DNA from: Agrocybe praecox
Lineage: Eukaryota > Basidiomycota > Agaricomycetes > Agaricales > Agrocybaceae
DNA: 64,000 nt
Assembly: GCA_964017145.1 (NCBI GenBank)
Contig: OZ024847.1
Coordinates: 1,550,001-1,614,000, forward strand
Reading direction: 5' to 3'
The notes below the pieces were generated by a model. It was not told where the DNA came from. It searched no databases and saw nothing but the letters and a program-made list of their open reading frames with translations. How positions within the stretch are numbered: the stretch's first letter is position 1; each line of letters opens with the position of its first letter. Shown in pieces: positions 49,086 through 60,883 of the stretch. Position numbers and translations under genes: made by a program.

Positions 49086-51659
49086 AAGACCTGGTGCTGT
49101 ATAAATAGGCAGTTGCACTGGTTTGGTTGTGTAGATAGTGTATGTTGATGAATGTGCTGCTGCTCTGAACCTTTTTTTTTTTTGATGAAGTCCGCATTTG
49201 TGACACAGCCACTTTCAAATTTAGACATACACATCAGACGCATCAACAATGTGCTTGCAATAGTTAGGCCACGCACATCTGATTCACTCACTGCATTCAC
49301 TGTTTTTCTTATGTATTATAAACTCCTTGTACATTTCTTCTTATTAATTTATTTAATTGTTCTTTCAATCCCAGTGTTCGACCCAACTTCAAATTACCAT
49401 GTGCAGCATCATTAGGCGCTCGGAAAATGCCAAAACTTTGTTAACTTCGCACTTTTCGATGTTTCAACAACTTGAACTTCAATTTGTGGCTTCCTTATCA
49501 TTCTCAAAAATAAGTAAAAATACAAATCTTGTTCCATACTATTTATTATATTTTCTTAACCTATGTGCTTCATTTTCTTGGCTCTTTTGACTCATTTATT
49601 TTAGAAGTTCTCTATACTAGTATAAAAGACTTGCACATGTTGTAAAAAATAATATATGGCATTATACCACTCGAAGTCAGTCTTGTTCTTATTTTTAATA
49701 CATTGCCTACAGTTCTATGCTACTAGAGCTTTTATTATTTATTATTATCTCACCCCAGAGCGATTTGAAATATCTATCTACACTTACACTCTGTGACTTT
49801 ATTTTATATTGATTTGAAAGCCGTGGAAGCACACTTGCACATATCTATGCTAAGAAGCTCAACAGTGTATCAATGTATAATGTATCATATGTTTGTTACT
49901 GTGATGTACTTTGATTATTTTTAGTAATATGTTAAATGAGATTTGATGTATTGGGCGCTACATGAAGAGTAACCATAATAATCACCCATTCTCGATGTTT
50001 TCAAGAGCTAAGTTTAAGGAATAACATGGGATTTTTAGCCTTTTTTATTGTTCATTTTTGGAGTCATACACAAGATACAGTCTATGAGTCTATGTAGTAT
50101 GCATGCATCGTGTTCATATTGTAATATACACAATTTATGCTTTTGATGTACAGAAGCTTCAGTTGAATGTATAAGTTACATTCCAGATAATATTTTCTTT
50201 AATATTAGCGCTCACATAGACCCATAGATGTCAGTCATTCCAGGACTAGAGACCTCTATTATAGTCTATTATTGTCATGGTTAAAACTTTTGAGTAGTTA
50301 TTTAAGAAAACCATATGTAAAGAATGGGTCACTGTCAAATATAAAAGAAAGGGACATTGAATTGATCTCATATTGTGATTGAGTGGCCTGAATATACCTA
50401 AAAACTATGCTGAGACTTGTATAATAAAATGATATGATACTCAGCTCTCTGGGCGCTTATTTTTTGTGTAAAGGAGAACCATAAAAACACCCATAAAAAC
50501 ACCTCTAGTTGGTATATGGTTAAGAAGTCTCTTATCAATTTTAGGTGGCACATGTCACACCACCTTCAAGTTGATGCATTGGATTGCCACAAAGTATGGT
50601 GTGTATTATGATCTATTCTGTATATCCTGTAATTTGTAAACAATATAGAACATATTATATTATGTGCTACACAAATTGTGATTTTTTTAGCAGCTTTTTT
50701 TGTCATTGTTATGGCAGTGCAGCTGGTGGCACACTGCATACTTAACTTGTATCTCAATGCATTTTATTGCTGCAAAGCAATGTGTATATTAAATATATTG
50801 CATGTTATATTATGTGCTATGCAAATTGTGATCCTTTTTAGCAGCTTGTTCTTGTCATTGTTGTGGCAGTGACGCTGGCGGCACGCTGCCTACTTAAGAT
50901 TTTTAACTGTATTTGGTTTTTCTTTTTTTGATAGTGAAATAGTGTACAGGTCAGGACAATGACCCATTTTATATGAATTTTGAAATACAATGTCTTTATA
51001 TATATGGGTGGCACATGATGTGGCGCGATGATTTATTGTGAATTTTTATTTATTTATTTATTGCCCAACAGCATATCTACAATTTCTGAACCACAATGCT
51101 CAAGGTGCTAATGCATTATATTTTGATTGTATGTAATTCAATACCCGTCATTGGGGTACGTATTTTGTTGATCCTATTTACAAGTAATACAGAATATTAT
51201 GTGGTATACAAAATTTAGCATTTATATTGTTGTAGTGGCACTACTGGCAGTGCACTGTGTAATGTGACCAGTGGTTCAATGAATTCTTTGAACCCACATA
51301 CAATGCTACAAGACACCCCATTTGTAAATTTTAATTATGTGTAAGCGGTGGACTGCTAAGCGCTAAACATTGTGTGCACATCAAAGGTATAACATTCTCT
51401 TGAAGACACAATACTAATGAGAGAGCATATTTTTAAATTTTAATTATATGTAAGTGCCGCCGCTGAGCGGCACTGAATGGCAGCAAACATTGGACTGGAT
51501 TTACCAACCAATCAGGTCACAGTTTTAAATGGGCAGACGATTCCTATTTAAGCCCTACCTCAACCAGCGGTTCAAGGAATTCTTTGAACCCGTGTCTTAT
51601 GATACACTGGATTCCCCCCCCCGTTCACATCTTATGATACACTGTGGTGTACTTAGCTG

Positions 51660-52447
51660 TTTTTTGATGAATTTATAAATAGGTCAGATTATTTTGAACA
51701 TTATCCAAGTACAGATTCTTGCATCCATCCCATAACTGATACTTTTGGGCCTTTTTTGTGTCTTATAAATTATGATAAATCTATTAGAATCTATATCAGC
51801 TGTTTATTTGGTAAAAAAAACGCCCAGAATGTAGTAACTCACAGACTTGGTTCGCTTTTTGGACTCATTTATAAATAGGTCACATTATTTTTGAACATTA
51901 TCCAGATGCACTTTTGTGCATCCACCCTTTCCCTTTGTATTTATGCATTTTTAAAGGTCTTATAATTCATTATAAATCACTAGGACCTATATCCACCTTT
52001 TTTCTTGGCAAAAAAGCGCCCACAACACAAGAAATCAGAGAATGTAACCTTTTAGAAAATTAATCATGTGACATATTCCACAGCCACACATTTGATAAGA
52101 TATAATAAGATAATTATTATCTAGATAAGATTTATTAGCATAGCCACTACTAGATTAGATATAAAAGCATAGCCACAGTCAAGATAAGATATTTAATAAC
52201 ACAGCCACAAGTTAGATAAGATATTAAAAACATAGCATAGCCACACATCAGATTAGATATGGTTACATTGTCACACTTTTTTCAAAAATGTTTTGAAATG
52301 TAAAACATTTTTGAAAGGCAGAAATGTTTTAAAAGAAATGTTTTGCTAAAGAATGTTTCTACAAAACATTCTTGTAGGACCTCTTGGGTCTATTATGCAA
52401 CAAAGATTAATTGACGTAAGAGATTAGATTACTGGTTCACTGAAGTG
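51660..52447. repeat. Copy 1 of an 0.8-kb direct repeat with GATA-motif array
   Basis: Same orientation and order as copy 2 at 60884-61732: a 180-bp subrepeat twice (TTATAAATAGGTCA, GAACATTATCCA), then an array of CATAGCCACA separated by AGATAAGATAT, then AATGTTTT runs that can fold, ending GATTACTGGTTCACTGAAGTG. Its left side is cut by the long-TIR element. Confidence 0.85.
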
Positions 52448-52544
52448 TCAGAACCTTCTTGATTTGATTTGCCTGGATTGATGGGTCTGCTCCTCATCTT
52501 CCATAAGCCACATACACAAAAAGTTTCCAGCTGTCCATGGCATC

Positions 52545-52922
52545 TCAGCATTTGAGTAGGTCTTCGTCAAGGTGTTCTTTGACTATTCTTCCGGTTAAGC
52601 CATATACTGGTGGAAACCCAATCACAGGTTCTGGGAGGAGGTTTGCTGGTTGCTCGTAGTCGGCAGGTAGGAGAGGAAAGATGGGGGCATGGTCCTTGGC
52701 GCGAGGAGTAATAAATTCCTCCGAGTCCTTGCATGCCTGTTGGGCGCCTGGTTCTGCATTGTCTTGTGCTGACTCAAGTTCCAGACTATCTATACGGGCA
52801 GGGATGGCTGGCATGTTGTCCAGTGTGGAGTTGAAAGTGTCGGTGGGTAACGGAGTTTGCATGGTAGCAGATGGGGTGGCTTGGGGTTGAGCCTGGGATG
52901 GTGTATGAGCTATGGTTAGCAT
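52545..52922 (-). CDS. Hypothetical Pro/Glu-rich ORF, possibly a fragment
   Basis: 125 codons in one frame, rich in Pro, Ala and Glu, with LPPEPV-like turns and a GFPPVYGLTGRIVKE segment near its C terminus; the stop is TCA-inverse TGA-type at 52545. No family recognised. It lies just after direct repeat copy 1, in the same position relative to that repeat as the DUF6532-like gene has to copy 2. It may be part of a broken transposon gene. Low codon support; could be non-coding. Confidence 0.3.
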   Translation of the reverse strand: MLTIAHTPSQAQPQATPSATMQTPLPTDTFNSTLDNMPAIPARIDSLELESAQDNAEPGAQQACKDSEEFITPRAKDHAPIFPLLPADYEQPANLLPEPVIGFPPVYGLTGRIVKEHLDEDLLKC

Positions 52923-53979
52923 AGATATATTTAGGGTAAATGCACTGTAGTCTCTTCCTGTGGCATTACTTGTGTGTTCCTATCTAGGGACTGTCATTTG
53001 GACAAGTTGCATCCTATGGTTGCCTCGTCTGAGTCTAGTGGTCTCTTCATGCGTGGTTCATCTTTTTTGACCAGTACTAGGGCATTCCCAGGTTCATCTT
53101 GCATATCCATCATTTCTTCGTCTGACAAAAAATCAGGCTCGGCTGATCTGCGATAGTCATCGACTGGAAGGGGAGCGTAACAGCCTGGTGGTTGTGCTCA
53201 AACGTGAGGTTGACGTGAGAGGTGTTGTTTATTGTGCTTGTCACTGGTTGTTTTAGGCATTTTGGGAGTTTATCCACATAGCAGAGAAGTTTTAGTTTGG
53301 GTCAGATTTATGGGTGGGTACGGTAGATTATGGTGACAATGATTTGTTTTATATGCCTTTTGCATGGATATGCCACTCCATTGTGGCTTGCTGACTTTGA
53401 CTTCACCATGTGGTGTTCCTTGCTTGCCCTTGTGGCTACATCGACAATGCGAGTGCATTTTGAGCCTTTGTGATATTAGTCGTTGTGCGGTCTTTGTAAG
53501 GATATTATAAGCCACCCCATTGTCATCCTCGTGTCGTTTTTCCCATTTAGTACTCTTGGTTTGCCACTGCAAAGTTCGCACATTGAGAAAAGTTCAAATG
53601 TTCACTTTTGGCAGGAGGCTCTATAGTAGGTAGTGTTGCTTTTGGGTCCCCTCTGAATCACTTCAAAAAAATGGATGGCGCATTTTGGGATAGGCCAGTA
53701 CCACAAAGTAAATCAAGAGGGATTAACAAAACATGTTAAACAAACATTGGATAGGTACCTATCCATCTGTTTGTTTTGCATGACGGTCTTGTGACGATCC
53801 AAAAGTCAACTAGTCATACGATACACAGCCCACTGTGGTTAGCGTGTTTGGTATCATAGGTACATGGAAGATGATAGTGAGTCTTGCTCCAAGGTCTAAT
53901 TCACATTATAAAATATTATCTGTGTCATACGGGCATTGTTTTTATTGTTCATTGTGTAAGAGAAGACCCTTGGTCTACT
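52923..53979. other. No supported gene
   Basis: Short ORFs on both strands (minus 53270-53581 is the longest) have no recognisable content. The stretch from about 53835 begins to resemble the flank of the helicase fragment. Confidence 0.35.
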
Positions 53980-54967
53980 TGTTGACGTGTACCCATTCTC
54001 TTTGTGCCACCAAAGTGCCACTCACTGGCTGTTCAACCAGTGGGTAGTTCTGGCTTGTTGTTGTTGTTTTCAACATTCCAGAGACCTATATGGTCAGGGA
54101 GCTACTGATGTTGCTCTGGGCCACGTGCCGAGGGTGGAAAGGGATGATAAACATCCTTTCCTGTATGGTGGCACACTTGTTACAGCCCAGTCTCAACCCG
54201 ACTCACTCACTTGTGCATGGGAAAAGCCTTTGAACATGGTGGTTCAAGGTCAAGAAGCTCCCCTCTTCTCTCTCTTTTCTTCTCGATCCTAATATTGATC
54301 ATGCATTACAAGAATTGGTCCAGACAATGGTGTTTTTCGACGATATCAACATTGCCATGGGCGCTATGAAGTGGCTGCGTGCACGATTACCTTTGTGCAT
54401 GCAGGGTATGATCGCTGTTGTGATAACTGTTTACGAAACAGCACTCCTGACCACCCCCTCCTTTTGCCCCATAATTCTACCATACAAAGCACTGACTCTG
54501 TTGCTCAGGACCTCAACCAGAATGGGAAACATTCCCAGGCTGAAGTACCAACTGCCGCCAACTGACATGATACACATCTCCAGGGTGCACAACAACTCCT
54601 TACCACTTGGCTACATAAAACTTATGATTCAAAGTACCGACGGCATCCATGGGGCATACAGTGTTTGCTTCCTGACACAGTCTTGATGGTGTTGGCGACG
54701 AAAGGCTGGATACTTGATATTGGCAATCTCATTGCGGCTAACTGGAGTGTGACTCACTCTCAAACACACAGTGAACAAATCTTGAGAATTCTCAATGAAT
54801 ACGACACCAAATACTTTTGTAAACACAAAGCGGCCAAAGCAGAGAGGAGTGAAAAGAGGAAGAAAGAGGCTGCCGCTCAACGACAATCAGCATCAGAGGC
54901 AAAGAATATTGAGCAAGCGCGTCTCCATGATCTGCGTATCAGCCAACCTCAAGTCCCTCCCTCTTGA
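53980..54967 (+). pseudogene. RecQ-like helicase C-terminal fragment
   Basis: The frame NIDHALQELVQTMVFFDDIN continues IAMGAMKWLRARLPLCMQGM, a helicase domain 2 start (FFDDIN replaces motif IV region), and later, in another frame, LPDTVLMVLATKGWILDIGN, AANWSVTHSQTHSEQILRIL with a basic coiled tail KRKKEAAAQRQSASEAKNIE. This is the C-terminal region of the same RecQ-like family as the captured N-terminal piece at 42.3 kb. Motifs V-VI (including the arginine finger region) are missing, and several frameshifts are present. Confidence 0.7.
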
Positions 54968-54974
54968 GCAAAGC

Positions 54975-55379
54975 AAGCATCAGAGGTCCTCAATGCTATT
55001 CAGGTTCCAAATCAGGCCAGCACCTCACATTATCTGCCCAGCACACCATCATGACAGCATTTGATTCCCCAAGTTAATAGCAGCTCTGAAAATGTCCCCC
55101 CTCAACCTAACCTTTTTCAATGAAGCTCAAGTCCCCTTTCACAACCTAATAACACTTATACAAGTTCGAGTCCCTTTGCTCCTGCTCTTTCATATGCCCC
55201 ACAAAGGTTTATCCCTCAATATACTTTCCCTCCTTGGCCAAATTCCTCTCCATACCCACACACTCCTTTGAACTCTGGTTCTGGTTATTCATATCCATTC
55301 TCTTTGAATGTTGATGATACTCCAACAAGGCCGCCAACTTCTTCTGCATTTACATATCCATATTATAGTAATTACCCTT
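54975..55379. other. No supported gene
   Basis: Pyrimidine- and Pro/Ser-codon-rich stretch reading as low-complexity in plus frames (Pro, Ser, Asn, Tyr), probably a decayed tail of the upstream helicase ORF. No independent feature. Confidence 0.35.
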
Positions 55380-58057
55380 TCAATCCATGACTACATCAGA
55401 TCCCGAGTCCGAACCATTGCTCCATACTTCGTCAACTGATCTTGGATGTGACTGATGGTCAAACCAATCCTGAATCATAAGTAGCCGTTCAAGATTGGCT
55501 GCCCCCATAGTCATGAAATCTGGTGATTTATCTGCAGCAACTTTGATTTTGCGCCCAGGTATGCATTTGTGAAGCTGCATGTAGTGGGACTCGAGGAGTG
55601 CAACATCCTGTTCCTTTTCCCATGGTGAGCACCTCGAGCAATTGTTCCTATTTGGTTTTCAATATGATGTTGCAGATTTTTCAAAACAGAAATAGCAGGT
55701 GACACTTTCTTCATGTACGCCATGGTAGCTCCAGGTCCCATTGATCTATAATTGACTTTAATATCCGCGATGGTTTCTTCTTCTCCTAAGTCAAAAGGTA
55801 ACCAGTTACTAGGCTTGCCTGTTTTGTTTATAAGCCAGCAATGATGTTTGACAAATTTTTTGATATTTTCAGGCCATTCGTGTTGAAGTCCTTGGAGAAG
55901 TTCGAGGATCTCTATTGTGTAATTTGAATTACCGCTGCCTGCAAACCAAAACAAAAGACTTGGAAGAAGGTCTCCCATACGGCCAACATTTGCTTTTATT
56001 GTTCCCCTTAGCTCAAGGTACAGTAAGACGTCTGTGTTCCACATTGTCCACTGTCATTGAACTTCATCTTGGTACAAGGATGCGTAGTTTTCCATCTTTG
56101 ATAATGCTTCTCGTGAGCAGTGATGTCTATAGACCTGGCCAGCAAGAAATTTCAAATCTTTTGGTGATTTAGCTTTGAGATTGGAGAGTGATTTGACTTT
56201 GCAAAACTCCATCCAGCACACTCTGAAATGTGCTTCACTGATATGTTTGATAGCTTTGTCAAGGTGATGCCAGAATGGCCCTTTTGTTGATTGTGTTATT
56301 AATCCTTTCATCTTCAGTACGTCAAACACATGTCGCATTCCACCAATTCCGCTAGAAGTTCCGAGATATTGTTTATGAAGCGAATTTGCTAACGCCATAA
56401 CAAGATGAAACCAGCTGAAGACAGGTAACATGTAATCAAGTCGATCATATGAGTTATGATCTTTGTGGCGGTATTTCCATAGACCTCGAAGTTGTTCAAC
56501 AGTTAGCTGATCACCCATCCACACGATAAAGTGATTTCTTGAGGTATTTTTTTGTTCTTCTTCCAAGCCTAGACTGAGTTGATCTAAAAACTCTGCTATG
56601 ACTTTTAGAGTGCCATTGTAACTTGCTTCTTCTTCACAAGTCCCTAGAATGTACTGTTTTATTGTGAATCCAGGTCCTGTTGGAAGTTGATCAACAGCAG
56701 GTGGTGGCAGCAACATTTCATCTTTACGGTGCTGGTAATTTTGAAATTCAGGGCTGTTCAAAATAACAGCAAGAATTTTGTGGACATATTGGGCTTTTAT
56801 CCGTAAGTTGATGTCTTCTGATCCGTATAGAATTTTCTCAAAATTGAATGGTGTTTTAGAATGTTCTTCCGGATAAGCTTTGAACTGTTCATTGTTGTCT
56901 AATGGTAGTTGTGCAGTATGTGGAAGCACCCAGACTGATGCAGCTGTTATGCTAACGAAATGACTTTGATTGTGCAATCTCTGTGAGAATACTCGAAGTG
57001 GTATGTTGAGATTATCATGTGCAATATGCCATCCTGATGGTGCTGCTTTGACCACAGCTCTGACTTCGTCCATCACACGGTCTGATAAAACACCATATGC
57101 GTTTGTAGTCCACTTGTGGCTCATAGTAAGTCCAAGAGCATGTATTGCATCGAACACTCGAGCTGATGGACCACACACTTTTAAATAAATAGCCTATACT
57201 TTTTGAAACCAACCATGTCTATGTGATCGATTGTATTGGCATTGCGCTATGCGGAACAATGTACCCTAAATGAAGAATCAGAAATCTAAGTGTCGAAACA
57301 ATATTGAGAACACAAAATAAATACTTACCATGTCCAGATTTTTTAAAATATTTCGAGCATCCTGTTTTGGACTATGTGCTGCTTGATGAAAGATGTTCCA
57401 AAGGGTTGGTGCTTCTTTTTGCACATCATCTTTCATTTTTTCAAAATTTATAGATGTAAGGTGTTCTTGCATGAGGTCTTCTACTAGCAAGAGAAATAAA
57501 TATGATGAGGCTCTCATCTCATTGTCTATAATTTTGTGTACACAGCCAACTGCAAATTCTAGCAATGCATCATGAGCCCCCACTGGTCTTTCTCCTTTAC
57601 TCCCTTTGACTGCTCTGGGAGGCTTATACCATTGTTGTAAAATGCCTGGTAGTTCTTGACTTATGAGAAGTGAAGTTCTTGCATACTGAATCACCCTGTC
57701 TGAATGACATTCTGGAGTTCCTCAACTTAGTGCATCAAGGAAAAGAGGAAGATCCAGGCCTTTTGATTTGATGAATTCAAGAATCTCTCTCACCTGGGAG
57801 GCAAGGCTAGTATCTTCCAATTTCAATCTTTTTGACTGTGTATTTTTGATGAAGAAAGAGCTATTTCGTGGGTATCTTGTGTGATCATAATCAGATTCAT
57901 TGTCGGAGCCTTCATCGCTTGATGGGTTATATTCTTTGTCACAAAAAGGTGACATTTCCTCGAGGAATCCATTGTCAAGAAAGAAAGTGTCCATGCAATT
58001 AAGATAATGAAGTGTTAATATGGTGGTTTTATGATCATAAGACTTGCATGCCAACAT
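55380..58057 (-). pseudogene. DUF6589 protein gene, broken by two stops and a frameshift
   Basis: Minus strand. The leader MLACKSYDHKTTILTLHYLN runs to an acidic stretch, then VREILEFIKSKGLDLPLFLD, ALS followed by a TGA (57722-57724) where Trp is expected, then RTSLLISQELPGILQQWYKP, LLVEDLMQEHLTSINFE. The main exon 56054-57178 holds the DUF6589 core: LGLTMSHKWTTNAYG, HDNLNIPLRVFSQRL, FIVWMGDQLTVEQLRGLWKY, YMLPVFSWFHLVMALANSLH. A second stop at 56054-56056, then LLPSLLFWFAGSGNSNY; a one-base shift near 55.62 kb precedes HKCIPGRKIKVAADKSPDF. DUF6589 proteins are numerous in Agaricomycetes and repeat-associated; function is unknown. Here it is inactive. Confidence 0.82.
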
Positions 58058-58500
58058 TGTTTAAAAAGTAACAAAATTCAACAATGTTGAACTGTTGAAT
58101 GACGATCAACATCATTTGAAACATTGCTGAGATTCAACTGCATCAGGAAAAACACTTTTTGCCCTGGGCTGCCCTTGGCTATCCTGGATTGCCCTGGACT
58201 GCCCTGACTGCCCTGGACTGCCCTGGGACACCCTAGGGCAGTCCAGGGCAGTCAGGGCAAAAAGTGTTTTTCCTGATGTGTGTTGAACAGTTGAATGGAG
58301 TTCAACATCGTTTGAAGAATATATAATATTCAACAATGTTGAACCAGTGTTAAATGGCAATCAACGTTGTTTGAAGAAATACATAACATTCAATGACATT
58401 GAGAAAGTGAACAATGTTCAACATCATTTGAAAAATATATGAAATTCAACCTTTTAAATGCAAGTCAACAGCAGTCAAGGACGGTTGAATTCTAAGGAAC
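58058..58500. repeat. Tandem TTCAAC..GTTGAA palindromic satellite
   Basis: Units of about 65-70 bp with the palindrome TTCAACAATGTTGAA or variants, each followed by a TCATTTGAA motif, occur from about 58075 to 58450 around the hairpin element. They show as ATTCAACAATGTTGAA, ATTCAATGACATTGAG, GTTCAACATCATTTGAA. Confidence 0.65.
58141..58278. mobile_element. Hairpin MITE (138 bp), near-perfect inverted repeat
   Basis: The left arm CATCAGGAAAAACACTTTTT and its inverse at the right end define a 138-bp element. The centre consists of GCCCTGGACTGCCCTG-type repeats in both orientations, so the whole element can fold into one hairpin. A related left end CATCAGAAAAAACACTTTTG occurs at about 60028. 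Confidence 0.8.
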
Positions 58501-58656
58501 AAAAACTTACCACCCAACTTACTTCCCAATTGTCACCCATTTCATTTCCCACCTTTCACTTGCTTCTGTCCGCTTTTTCAGTGCATCCTCAGGCTTAGAA
58601 AGCAGAGTGGGTCCTGCCAGAGGTATCCTGCATTGACAGTGCAGTTGATTATTGCT

Positions 58657-59640
58657 TCATGTACCACTCTCCACACTCTCCATGGGTGCACCGGCATCAA
58701 CTTGTGTCTTATTATTGCCTCTGAGTCTCTTTTTTGGCCTCCCTGGGCACTTTTTTTCCATTGCTACCTGAGGTGGTATAGGTGGTGCCATGCCCGCCTC
58801 AATGCTCCTGTTGATTTGCCCACCATTGTGCACAATGCTTGTGTCACTCTGTAATGCCACATGAAGGGGCACAGCCTTCTTGATGTCAGGTCTCATGGTC
58901 GTTGCTTTGTCATTTTCTAGCACACCCATTGATGTTGGCATATCTCCTACTTCATTTGTGGCCAAATCATCATTTTCTTGATAACCCTGGGCATCTTGCG
59001 GATGATCATCAAATAGACCAGAAACCGTAGCTGGCGGAGGCAAAGGGCAAGGAGAGGGACAAGGTGATTTGATCAGTTGAGAATGCTTGTATGGTTGGCC
59101 TGAGCAAGAAGGGGAGCCTGACTTGGCACATTGACTATGCTTGCCAGAGTTGTGAACAGTGGTTGATTTCTCCGCATTGTAAGGTGTTAGTGGACCTAGT
59201 GGCTGAAGGTCTTTGTCCTCTTCCAAGTCAATATTTTTGTCCGAGTCCTTAAATTCTTCCGAGAGAGAGTCCTTGTTGTTATTGAGATTCTCTGCTGCAT
59301 CGTCTGGACTGTTGCAAGGAAGAAGAGGAGGGAGATTATCCAAGTTTTTGATAGCCCTCTCGGCACTGGCCACCAGTTCCTTTGGGAGAAATGTGAACTC
59401 ATTTTTTGCAAGGAGCTCTGTCATGATGATTATTTCGAGAGTTGAAATAGATTCAGGATGCTTGACTTTTGCTGTAAAAGCCCATGAGTCATAATAATTA
59501 TCAGGGTGTGCCTCAATTTTGTCTCAAGGAATAACAAGAGTATTTTGAGTGTGATGCCACATAGCAAGGAAATAGTCACAAATTGTACATTCCAAATCTG
59601 CAGGCAATGTATTTCTCGGATTGAGACATGGGAACTTTTA
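58657..59640 (-). CDS. Hypothetical protein with AT-hook-like motif (one in-frame stop)
   Basis: The frame reads, from about 59640, a segment with PADLECTICDYFLAMWHHTQ, a stop near 59527, then AHPDNYYDSWAFTAKVKHPE, SISTLEIIIMTELLAKNEFT, FLPKELVASAERAIKN, followed by an acidic and Pro-rich tail and CPGRPKKRLRG, an AT-hook core (GRP flanked by basic residues) near the C terminus. The uninterrupted part starts at 59424 and runs to 58657. No family recognised. The AT-hook suggests DNA binding. It may be a transposon-associated protein, given its surroundings. Confidence 0.45.
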
Positions 59641-60294
59641 ATGACCATCGGCTTCATGCAGAAAATCAGTCTCCAGAATGAGTGGTTGTTTTAGAAATTA
59701 TTGTCAGCAAGTCAAAATTATTATAAGCAAGTCACTGAGCCATGGAGCTTATGGTGGGCATACTAGGTAGTAGACCCTGCACTTATTCAATCCATTGACG
59801 ACTTGCAGTTTCATCGTCATCAAACTTATGGTCCTTCAACAGCACTTGAGAATGCTTGTCGTATGCAACATGTACTCTGTAAAATGTATACATTTCATTG
59901 GCGTATCCAAGTTCAAGTCCACAAAGACTTACTTTCCTGCGCAAATTGTGTCATCTTCATCTCTGAAAGCATATGACAAAGTAATCACACAGGATCCAAG
60001 AAGACCCTGTCCAATCATATCTTGCAATGACTGCATCAGAAAAAACACTTTTGGCCAGTGGAGCTTGGAGGAACCCTAGGGGCAGTCAAAGCAGTCAAAG
60101 CAGCTTGTAGCCTGAGGGCTATACTCTGCACAATATTCATATTCTCAAGGAGTGCCAAGGCAACCTGAGACCTTATAGTAGTTATGTAATAGTCATGTGT
60201 TTATAATTGATGACTTCAAAATTCATGCACATGACTTTTTGCTTGCCTCTATTTACATGTTTGGGCTCTACTTATATGTTGATATAGCCTCAAA
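59641..60294. other. No supported gene before the assembly gap
   Basis: AT-rich. A second copy of the hairpin MITE left end occurs near 60028. Nothing else recognised. Confidence 0.4.
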
Positions 60295-60494
60295 NNNNNN
60301 NNNNNNNNNNNNNNNNNNNNNNNNNNNNNNNNNNNNNNNNNNNNNNNNNNNNNNNNNNNNNNNNNNNNNNNNNNNNNNNNNNNNNNNNNNNNNNNNNNNN
60401 NNNNNNNNNNNNNNNNNNNNNNNNNNNNNNNNNNNNNNNNNNNNNNNNNNNNNNNNNNNNNNNNNNNNNNNNNNNNNNNNNNNNNNNNNNNNNN
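60295..60494. other. Assembly gap (200 N)
   Basis: Exactly 200 unresolved bases, probably a placeholder length. It lies between two repeat copies, so the local order and spacing are uncertain. Confidence 0.99.
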
Positions 60495-60883
60495 AAGGTC
60501 TTAAACTTTCCTTTCATTAGAAACACTGCTAAGTCAGATTAGTGTACAACACAATATGTTATAAACATCTATAATGAATGAATACCCAGAATATAGAATT
60601 TTATCTGCTATTAAACTCAGCTGTCATGGTATATATAGTGAAAAACAGTATAGGAATCTGCTAAAATACCTTGAAATACCATGAATTATGCCTTAAAAGC
60701 TAACATTTCGACTGATGTCCAAATATGGAAGTTATTTCCCAATTGGGATGTTTTCGCTTTTTTCCTATGTTTTAAAGAGATTGAATCCATTATTCTTTCT
60801 ATATCAGGTACTCATAGACTCTTCAGATGGTATAAGAGCCTTATAAGGCAGTTTTAAAGCATAAAAGTACAGAAAAGGTTCGC
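60495..60883. other. AT-rich stretch upstream of direct repeat copy 2
   Basis: No ORF supported. It shows faint periodicity with the following repeat (ATCCATTATTCTTT near 60786) and may be the left part of the same element. Confidence 0.4.

Larger units (their letters stand above)
45982..51659. mobile_element. Long inverted-repeat (fold-back) non-coding element, 5.7 kb
   Basis: The left end CAGCTAAGTACACCACAATG (45982) matches the inverse of the right end at 51659 (CAGCTAAGTACACCACAGTG). The arms match for a long way with gaps: GTTCAAAGAATTCATTGAAC, AATCTTAAGTAGGCAG, GCTGCTAAAAAAGATCACAA and others occur inverted in 46.0-46.6 kb and 50.65-51.66 kb. The right arm holds about 400 bp extra. The interior is AT-rich, has no recognisable ORF, and carries several copies of a 70-bp unit. 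No clear target duplication was found. Confidence 0.7.
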
